A stretch of DNA of 64,000 nt, from the NCBI GenBank assembly GCA_964600615.1, contig CAZRJK010000002.1, positions 1-64,000 on the forward strand. Direction: 5' to 3'. The DNA is from RUG11198 sp964600615. Its GTDB lineage: Bacteria > Bacillota_I > Bacilli_A > RF39 > UBA660. Under the pieces are notes generated by a model. It was not told where the DNA came from and did no database searches. It saw only the letters and a list, made by a program, of their open reading frames with translations. The position numbers and the translations under genes were made by a program. Below are positions 58,901 through 64,000 of the stretch, piece by piece. Within the stretch, counting starts at the first letter, position 1. The number at the start of each line of letters is the position of its first letter.

Positions 58901-61491
58901 GTCCTAGTTTTAAAAATTTAACAACTATTAATAATGCTGAAGTTACTATGGTAAGTAATTGGAATCCTGTTAATTATGCTATTACTTATAATTTGAATGG
59001 TGGTACTTGTTCTAAAACTCCAGGTAATGCTGAGTATGATAGTAATACCGGTGTTAATATTGGTGATTGTAGTAAAAATTTTGTAGTAACATTAAATCTT
59101 AACGGTACTGGTGCTACTCAAAGTTCTACTACTGCGAGCAAAGATCAAACTTTTAGAGGATTATCTTCTAGTTCCTCTGATGGTCTTAGTTCTGGAGCGT
59201 TAACTGGTACTTCTTCTTCTAATATTAATACTAGCTGGAATGGTAATAATACTACTAATGCCTGGTTTAATAATTTAAGATCTTTGTCTTCTGGAAATGT
59301 TAAGATTACAGTGAATTGGACTGCTGTTAATATAACATTACCTACTATTACTAAGTCAGGTTATACCTGTGGTTATGCTGATTCAAATTCTGCTACAGAA
59401 ATTCAGTATGCTAGTGGAGGAACGTACACTCCAAGTACTACTACTAATAGCAAGACTTTGTATGCTGTATGTTTGTCTAATGTTGTTAAGGTTTATGTTA
59501 ATGTTGATGGTTTTGAAGATCCTGATCCAGTTATGAACAATTATACGGATATGCAATTACGCAATGGTACTACTAATACTGGTTTATCATATAATTATGA
59601 ATTTGATTCTTCTGTAAGTGCTTATTATTATCAGTTTAATAATGTTCCTACTGGTACATATAATGTTTATGGTAGTAAGGATAGTAATCATGTTGGTACA
59701 TTTTCTGATAGTACTGTAGATGCTGTAGTTAATTCTCCTACTACTACTGTTTATGTTAATTATTATACTTTGACAATGACTGGTACTAATGTTAATTCTT
59801 TAAAGCTTAATTCAACGGCTGTTACTAGTGGTAATAGTGTAGTTGTATTAGGTGGTGTTGCACATTCTATTACTGGAACTGTTCCATCTGGATATACTTT
59901 TTCAACTTGGAGTAAAACTAGTGGAACAGCATCCTTTGCAGCTGCTACATCTGTTACTACAACTGTTACTGTTAGTGCAGCAAGTACTATAAATGCTAAA
60001 GCAAATGCTAATATGCTAACAGTAACTATAAAGAAAAATGGTGCTAACTGTACTAATTGTAACGGATTTAAAGTATCTATAAGAACATCATCAACAGCAA
60101 CTTCTGATTCTTGGTCTGGTACTACGACAACTTCAAGTACATTAGCTATTAGTGGGGCGATGAGCACATCAAACACTTATTATATTTTTGTAGGTAAGGA
60201 TTCTAATCACAAAACAACAATGATTTATAGTGGCTTATCCTTTACGGGAGCTGCTAATGCTACAAAAACAATTAATTTTTATACATTAAATTTATATGAT
60301 GCTTATGATGATGAACCTACATATTATGCTAATACAAATATTAGTGTTAATGGCTCTACAATCACTACGACTAGTAATAGTAGACAAGTGGTGCTTTTAG
60401 GAGGAACCGTTAAACATTCAATAAGTGCTACACTATCTGGTACTTATAATAATACTCCTATTATTTCTTGGTGTGAGCCTGGAGTTGGTTGTGAAGGTAC
60501 TATTACATTTGATGATAGTATGGCTAATTCAACGCAATTTAAAATATCAGGTACTACTAATGTTACTACTTATAGTTATATGGAAGCTAAAGGAACTATG
60601 TATGGTCATGGAGCTATACTTACTAATACAGCTTCTGTAATTGGAAAGTATAGTGGATTGTATAATTATACTAGTAAAACACACAATACATCTACTACAA
60701 CTTGGTATGATTTGTCTAATGCAAGTGGCGCGTATAAAAATGGTACTATTACAAATGTAAGTTGGGGAGTAAATTTCTTAACATTTTATAATAGTAGCAC
60801 TCCTACTATGGTTGATTTGGGTGTTATGCAGTATAATAGTCAGTCTATGGTTATAAGATTTAAACCTAATGATGTTTCTGGTACATATGCACAACATATA
60901 ATGGGAAATTATGCAGATAGTGCTTCTGGGTGTGCGATAGTATTACAAAAGAATAAAACTATATTGGGAAGGTGTGTTATAAATGATGATAATTCTGGAA
61001 CACAAACGATTAAACTTTATTCTGATACTTTAATTGATGATGCTAATAATACTTATTCAGTTGCTCTTACTTATGATTATAATTCTAGTGGAAGTAAGAG
61101 TACTATGAAATTATATATTAATGGAGAAGTAGAGGATACAGATAGTACATATCATGGACCAATAAAAAAAGATAATACAACACATATGTATATTGGTGCT
61201 AGAACTTCTTCTGATACTAATAGTTTTAGAGGTCGCGTTCATGAAGCTACTGTTGTAAATGGTGCTTTGAGTCAAAGTGCTATTAGAGGAGGTCAATATT
61301 ATAATACTCTAATGTCAGGCGAATTGTTCCCATCTCTTCCAACGGCAGCTACTTCGAGACATGGCTCTTCATCTACTTGGTATAAAGAGGCATCGTGGAC
61401 TAATCGAATTAATACTACTGATAAAGTTACTTTGGCAGATTTGAATGCTAATTCTTATGCTAGAATGGGTATGTATGTTAAGTATTCATAA
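55906..61491 (+). CDS. Giant repeat-rich surface protein (1,861 aa)
   Basis: TasA-like signal region (LIGFIIGLIMFAVTVTSLTY, then AYYAWQS). Then a beta domain; InlB/Flg_new-type repeats with Gly-Trp-Tyr signatures (TFGGWYKEQ, NTFGGWYSDS, IFAGYYSNS, TFGGYYSSS); a beta-helix-like stretch of short repeats (ISGGTITTGSTGI, LIGGSITAS, ITGGSITASKSGIY) at about 620-760; further Thr/Ser-rich modules; and a C-terminal LamG-like domain (MVIRFKPNDVSG; MKLYINGEVEDT). ATG 55906 has AGGTGATA upstream. No sortase signal is seen. It is probably an adhesin, made with the gene at 61511. Confidence 0.8.
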   Translation: MFSNKRKLIGFIIGLIMFAVTVTSLTYAYYAWQSTNTNITFNVSDQYFSCETDIDSSISNLVPVTDYKNGVLHKFKVNNVANKNTTFSVTMNIESIDEVLKDPSFKYKLMVDKTNGSNNCQTGASGCEEVANGNFSNVHVGNNNLVPSIALPNNSRYEYYFFMYIDGNMSNPSGMQSASMVSTLGVCDIYVTFDTTEGDTAVTPLYKKVIEGETYGNLPTPVRNDAVVTYNYNNATGGNSVASDTVSFTFGGWYKEQALTNQVTASTMVTSSVNHTIYPKWTKSKTITLPTPTKTGNTFGGWYSDSTFVNKVGDGGSSYNPSVSTPLYAKWTPITYTITYKDCGDTTFSGTHGNNYPQNYTYGVGATLDSPTKANNIFAGYYSNSTCTGNDVTSIGTSETENKIFYAKWDPVYYLNTSTNTYYITLAEALSAVASNQTIKAIGNAVETSNAILSSSKTGVKLDLNGKTITMGSYYIDNKGTLDIYNSNSNAAILQGTYIDGVIKNTGTLTTNGTSTSNALTIQNTSAENESRVIYNDTTGVLTLNTNSTITYITPAALTSGIRLLVELHGTLIVNGANLTNTITGKTNVDWGIYLGNANARMEMISGNLTTYGRSISNEYGTGTTTPAVEISGGTVSSTKSSAIQNFTSGTIKISGGTITTGSTGITNASTGTIKLIGGSITASTHVVYNGSTGIVDMTGGTHTGLVGLSNNSTGTVKITGGSITASKSGIYNNSTGTVIIGEDDGTVSTSIPFIKSTNANGGSSAVQMNNSGGTLNFYDGKITSDNGAGYALNSIADSIVNTPTGYVVRKTVVDGVEIAYLEPERTITYKDCGNTTFSGTHVSGYPTTYVEGIGVTLDIPTKTGYTFGGYYSSSACSGTAVTSIGTTETGNKTFYAKWNLISYTVKHSANPSLCNLNIPDDTVTYNQEYNPYNSYNSVTGDALPAMVAGSTCTGYSLSGWTATGVNSATAQYYTLNNGWSSWNGSTLLAPSFGQGVISPSFKNLTTINNAEVTMVSNWNPVNYAITYNLNGGTCSKTPGNAEYDSNTGVNIGDCSKNFVVTLNLNGTGATQSSTTASKDQTFRGLSSSSSDGLSSGALTGTSSSNINTSWNGNNTTNAWFNNLRSLSSGNVKITVNWTAVNITLPTITKSGYTCGYADSNSATEIQYASGGTYTPSTTTNSKTLYAVCLSNVVKVYVNVDGFEDPDPVMNNYTDMQLRNGTTNTGLSYNYEFDSSVSAYYYQFNNVPTGTYNVYGSKDSNHVGTFSDSTVDAVVNSPTTTVYVNYYTLTMTGTNVNSLKLNSTAVTSGNSVVVLGGVAHSITGTVPSGYTFSTWSKTSGTASFAAATSVTTTVTVSAASTINAKANANMLTVTIKKNGANCTNCNGFKVSIRTSSTATSDSWSGTTTTSSTLAISGAMSTSNTYYIFVGKDSNHKTTMIYSGLSFTGAANATKTINFYTLNLYDAYDDEPTYYANTNISVNGSTITTTSNSRQVVLLGGTVKHSISATLSGTYNNTPIISWCEPGVGCEGTITFDDSMANSTQFKISGTTNVTTYSYMEAKGTMYGHGAILTNTASVIGKYSGLYNYTSKTHNTSTTTWYDLSNASGAYKNGTITNVSWGVNFLTFYNSSTPTMVDLGVMQYNSQSMVIRFKPNDVSGTYAQHIMGNYADSASGCAIVLQKNKTILGRCVINDDNSGTQTIKLYSDTLIDDANNTYSVALTYDYNSSGSKSTMKLYINGEVEDTDSTYHGPIKKDNTTHMYIGARTSSDTNSFRGRVHEATVVNGALSQSAIRGGQYYNTLMSGELFPSLPTAATSRHGSSSTWYKEASWTNRINTTDKVTLADLNANSYARMGMYVKYS

Positions 61492-61510
61492 TTATTGAGG
61501 ATGTGGTATT

Positions 61511-62233
61511 ATGAAAAAATTAATGAAATCTAGAACAATAATAACTTTGGTTATTATTGTTCTGGTAATATTTTGTATTTTTGTTGCTTCTGGAAGAGAA
61601 GTATGTAATAGTATTGAATGTAATTTGAAGAAAGATAATATTACTTATATTATTGATAATCAATTATATGTTTTATTTAGAAGTGATAAGAGGTATGAAT
61701 CTATTAGGGATATAGATAATTATGATGTTTTAACTTATATCTTTACTATTTATGAGAAAGATTTTGATAATCGTACTTATTATTCTAAAAATGATGTTGA
61801 TAATTTATTTGCGAGAAGTCCGTTTAATAATATTATGAAAGTTAAACATGGAAATTATGATTTTTATGAATATAAGGATGAGATGTATACTCCTGATGAG
61901 GTTAAGCCTTCTGAGAGAACTAGTAAGTATGCTGTTATAGCTAGTGAGAAGGTAGTTGATTTTAGTAAGAAGAAGAATGTATATGATATAAGTGTTCAAT
62001 ATTTATTTAAGAATAATGAGTTTGTTAATGATAAGGGAGCTAATGTATATGGTAGTATTAATGATTTGAAGTATGTTAACAAGAAGATAACTTCTATTGA
62101 TAAGGAATTTAATGCTCAGAATTATTTAAATGATAATTATGATAAGATTAAGGGAAAATTAGATACATATCATTTTAAATTAAGGGTTTTTGAAGATGGA
62201 ACTATTGAATTAATGAAATTTAGTGTTAATTAA
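61511..62233 (+). CDS. Membrane-anchored extracellular protein (240 aa)
   Basis: N-terminal membrane helix or signal (TIITLVIIVLVIFCIFVA), followed by a polar domain outside the cell, rich in Asp, Lys and Tyr with alternating strand-like segments (YIIDNQLYVLFRSDK; FYEYKDEMYTPDEV; FKLRVFEDGTIELMKFSVN). No family is recognised. It starts 19 bases after the giant surface protein gene (TGAGGATGTGG ribosome site) with no promoter of its own, so the two are probably cotranscribed. A terminator follows. Confidence 0.6.
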   Translation: MKKLMKSRTIITLVIIVLVIFCIFVASGREVCNSIECNLKKDNITYIIDNQLYVLFRSDKRYESIRDIDNYDVLTYIFTIYEKDFDNRTYYSKNDVDNLFARSPFNNIMKVKHGNYDFYEYKDEMYTPDEVKPSERTSKYAVIASEKVVDFSKKKNVYDISVQYLFKNNEFVNDKGANVYGSINDLKYVNKKITSIDKEFNAQNYLNDNYDKIKGKLDTYHFKLRVFEDGTIELMKFSVN

Positions 62234-62259
62234 AAGAAACATTTTATGTTTCTTTTAAT
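62230..62259 (+). terminator. Terminator of the surface protein operon
   Basis: AAAAGAAACAT (62232-62242) pairs perfectly with ATGTTTCTTTT (62246-62256). Confidence 0.85.
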
Positions 62260-62323
62260 TATTTTAGTTAATTTTAATACTTATTGTTAAATATATAGTA
62301 TAATTATTATAGTGGTGATATAT

Positions 62324-64000
62324 ATGGATATAGAAAAAAGAGTTAAGGAACTTACGGATATTTTAAATAAGGCTAATTATGATTATTATGTTTTAGATAA
62401 TCCTACGATTACTGATCAGGAATTTGATAAGTATTTAATGGAGTTAACTAGTTTAGAGATGGAATATCCTTATTTGAAGAGAGATGATTCTCCTACTAAT
62501 AGGGTTGGTGGAGAGGCTATAGAGGGATTTTCTAAGGTTAATCATCATATTCCTATGTTATCTATAGAGGATGTTTTTAATGAGGAAGAGATTATTAATT
62601 TTGATAAGAGAATAAAAAAAGAGGGATATAATCCAAGGTATGTATGTGAGTTAAAGATAGACGGTTTGTCTGTTAGTTTATATTATGAGAAAGGTATTCT
62701 TGTGAGGGCAGCTACTCGTGGTAATGGTGTTGTTGGTGATGATATTACTAATAACGTTAAGACGATTAAGACTATTCCTTTGAAACTTAAAAAGGAGATT
62801 GATATTGAGGTTCGTGGGGAAATCTATATGAGTAAAAAGGTTTTAAATGATTTAAATAAAGCTAGGGAAGAAGCTGGTTTAGCTAAGTTACAGAATACGA
62901 GGAATGCCGCTTCTGGTTCTATTAAGTTATTAGATAGTAAGGAAGTTGCTAAGAGGAAATTAGAGTCTTGGATATATCATTTGCCTAATCCTTTGGATTA
63001 TGGAATTAAGAGTCATATGGAAGCTTTGGAATTTATGCATGATTTGGGATTTAGGACTAATCCTAATAATAGGTTAGTTGATTCTATTGATGGTATTCTA
63101 TCTTTTATTGATGAGATGAATGGTAAGAGAGATAGTTTAAGCTATGATATAGATGGTGTTGTAGTTAAGGTTAATGATATAATGATGCAGAATGAGTTAG
63201 GTAGTACTAGTAAGTATCCTAAGTGGTGTATTGCTTATAAGTTTCCTGCTACTATTAATTATACTAAGTTAATTGATATTATTTTTACGGTTGGTAGAAC
63301 TGGGCAAATTACGCCTAATGCTGTGTTGGAGCCTGTTATTGTACAGGGGTCTACTATTAAGAGGGCTACTTTACATAATGAGGATAATATTGTTAATAAG
63401 GATATTAGGATTGGAGATATTGTAGAGATATATAAAGCTGGAGATGTAATTCCTGCTGTTGGTAATCCTTTGATTGAGAGAAGAACTGGTAATGAGAGGG
63501 TATTTACTATGATAGATAAGTGTCCTATATGTGGTAGTAAGTTAGTTAGGAAGGAAGAGGAAGCGGATTATTTTTGTTCTAATGAATTATGTCCTGCTAG
63601 GAATGTAGAATCTTTAATTCATTTTGCTAGTAAGGATGCTATGAATATTGAGGGATTGGGAGATTCTATTATGGAAGATTTATATAATTATCATTATATT
63701 AAAGATATTAGTGATATTTATATATTAGATAGATATAAGAATGAGTTAGAGAGTTTAGAAGGATATGGTGAAAAGTCTGTTAATAATCTATTTAAGAGTA
63801 TTAATGAGTCAAAGAATAATAATTTAGATAGGTTATTATTTGGTTTAGGTATTAAGCAAGTTGGTAGTAAGATGGCTAAGGTTTTGGCTAAGAAATTTAA
63901 AAGTTTGGATAATTTGATGAGTGCTGATATTGATACTTTGACTGGTATTCCTGATGTGGGAGAGGTTATTGCTAAGAATATTATTAATTATTTTAATGAT
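62324..64000 (+). CDS. ligA: NAD-dependent DNA ligase LigA (truncated by the window end)
   Basis: The essential replicative ligase, open for 559 codons to the last base of the window; about 100 residues (mainly BRCT) are missing. Domain Ia and the adenylation domain come first, with the nucleotidyl-accepting lysine in CELKIDGLSVSLYY (about residue 111) and conserved AATRGNGVVGDDIT. The OB fold follows (TVGRTGQITPNAVLEP), then the four-cysteine zinc finger (CPICGSKL with later C and CPA) and helix-hairpin-helix repeats. ATG 62324 follows TAGTGGTGAT. pcrA, a common upstream partner, is not present. Confidence 0.96.
   Translation, partial: MDIEKRVKELTDILNKANYDYYVLDNPTITDQEFDKYLMELTSLEMEYPYLKRDDSPTNRVGGEAIEGFSKVNHHIPMLSIEDVFNEEEIINFDKRIKKEGYNPRYVCELKIDGLSVSLYYEKGILVRAATRGNGVVGDDITNNVKTIKTIPLKLKKEIDIEVRGEIYMSKKVLNDLNKAREEAGLAKLQNTRNAASGSIKLLDSKEVAKRKLESWIYHLPNPLDYGIKSHMEALEFMHDLGFRTNPNNRLVDSIDGILSFIDEMNGKRDSLSYDIDGVVVKVNDIMMQNELGSTSKYPKWCIAYKFPATINYTKLIDIIFTVGRTGQITPNAVLEPVIVQGSTIKRATLHNEDNIVNKDIRIGDIVEIYKAGDVIPAVGNPLIERRTGNERVFTMIDKCPICGSKLVRKEEEADYFCSNELCPARNVESLIHFASKDAMNIEGLGDSIMEDLYNYHYIKDISDIYILDRYKNELESLEGYGEKSVNNLFKSINESKNNNLDRLLFGLGIKQVGSKMAKVLAKKFKSLDNLMSADIDTLTGIPDVGEVIAKNIINYFND

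Noticed and set aside
57684..60176. Long open minus-strand frames opposite the giant surface protein gene
   Set aside because: They arise from Thr/Ser/Gly-rich repeats on the plus strand. Their products are valine/proline-rich without domain logic, and they lack ribosome sites.
1..64000. CRISPR array or cas genes
   Set aside because: No regularly spaced identical repeats and no Cas-like proteins were seen.
1..64000. Use of TGA as tryptophan (Mycoplasma-type code)
   Set aside because: TGA ends the DUF3991 gene, the coupling protein, mobC and others at expected lengths, and tryptophan is encoded by TGG throughout.

Overview
The window comes from a low-GC, AT-rich, spore-forming Gram-positive bacterium (Bacillota, probably a gut Bacilli/Erysipelotrichia- or RF39-like lineage; the exact taxon cannot be read from the sequence). 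The evidence is an alpha/beta-type small acid-soluble spore protein gene, Gram-positive Shine-Dalgarno sequences, TasA-like signal peptides and a Gram-positive division gene pair (mraY-ftsW). TGA is used as a stop, so the genetic code is standard. Bases 1 to about 39,440 are the right-hand part of an integrative and conjugative element (ICE) of the Tn1549/CTn type. Bases about 39,440 to 64,000 are chromosome.

ICE core. Genes follow an order familiar from this family: DUF3991/Toprim primase-like protein, Cys-rich XRE protein, candidate oriT, MobC, MOBP relaxase, PcfB, VirD4 coupling protein, Maff2/VirB2-like subunit, VirB6/TrbL-like channel protein, DUF3846 protein, PrgI, VirB4 ATPase and a membrane-anchored M23 peptidoglycan hydrolase. 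Accessory genes with their own extended -10 promoters sit between core genes (HEPN-like protein, GIY-YIG nuclease, XRE regulators, membrane proteins, a decayed secreted-protein gene). The accessory blocks commonly end in a hairpin plus T-tract placed directly against the ribosome-binding site of the next core gene, so core-operon transcription would have to read through several terminators. A LysR-Nudix-Gfo/Idh metabolic block follows at 21.4-24.7 kb.

ICE regulatory and output modules. Two paralogous sigma-like genes (25,672 and 36,547) each have an upstream hairpin that pairs with their own ribosome-binding site. Each is followed by a stem-loop, an identical 15-base boxA-like sequence and a structured-looking leader. 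The first leader precedes a toxin-like cassette: tail-collar-type protein, a 2,060-residue signal-less RHS/YD-repeat protein with a variable C-terminus, a membrane protein placed like an immunity gene, two small holin-like membrane proteins, and an M15 endolysin with phage-type wall-binding repeats. The second leads into the large serine recombinase. I read the first as a possible holin/endolysin-released RHS toxin carried by an ICE.

Junction. Directly after the recombinase, and in the same frame, lies the 3' end of a class B penicillin-binding protein gene (end of transpeptidase plus one PASTA domain). The ICE therefore appears to be inserted in a cell-division PBP gene of the dcw cluster. 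A VbhA/Fic toxin-antitoxin pair, mraY and ftsW follow.

Chromosome. The rest is mostly ordinary housekeeping and surface genes: aquaporin, LemA, metallophosphoesterase, CPBP protease, MBL-fold hydrolase, ddl-ruvA, a spore SASP gene, thiI, a DinG-type helicase, and ligA running off the end. Three secreted proteins have TasA-like or similar N-termini, including a 1,862-residue surface protein with InlB-type repeats, a beta-helix stretch and a LamG-like C-terminus. Most transcription units are bounded by clear intrinsic terminators.
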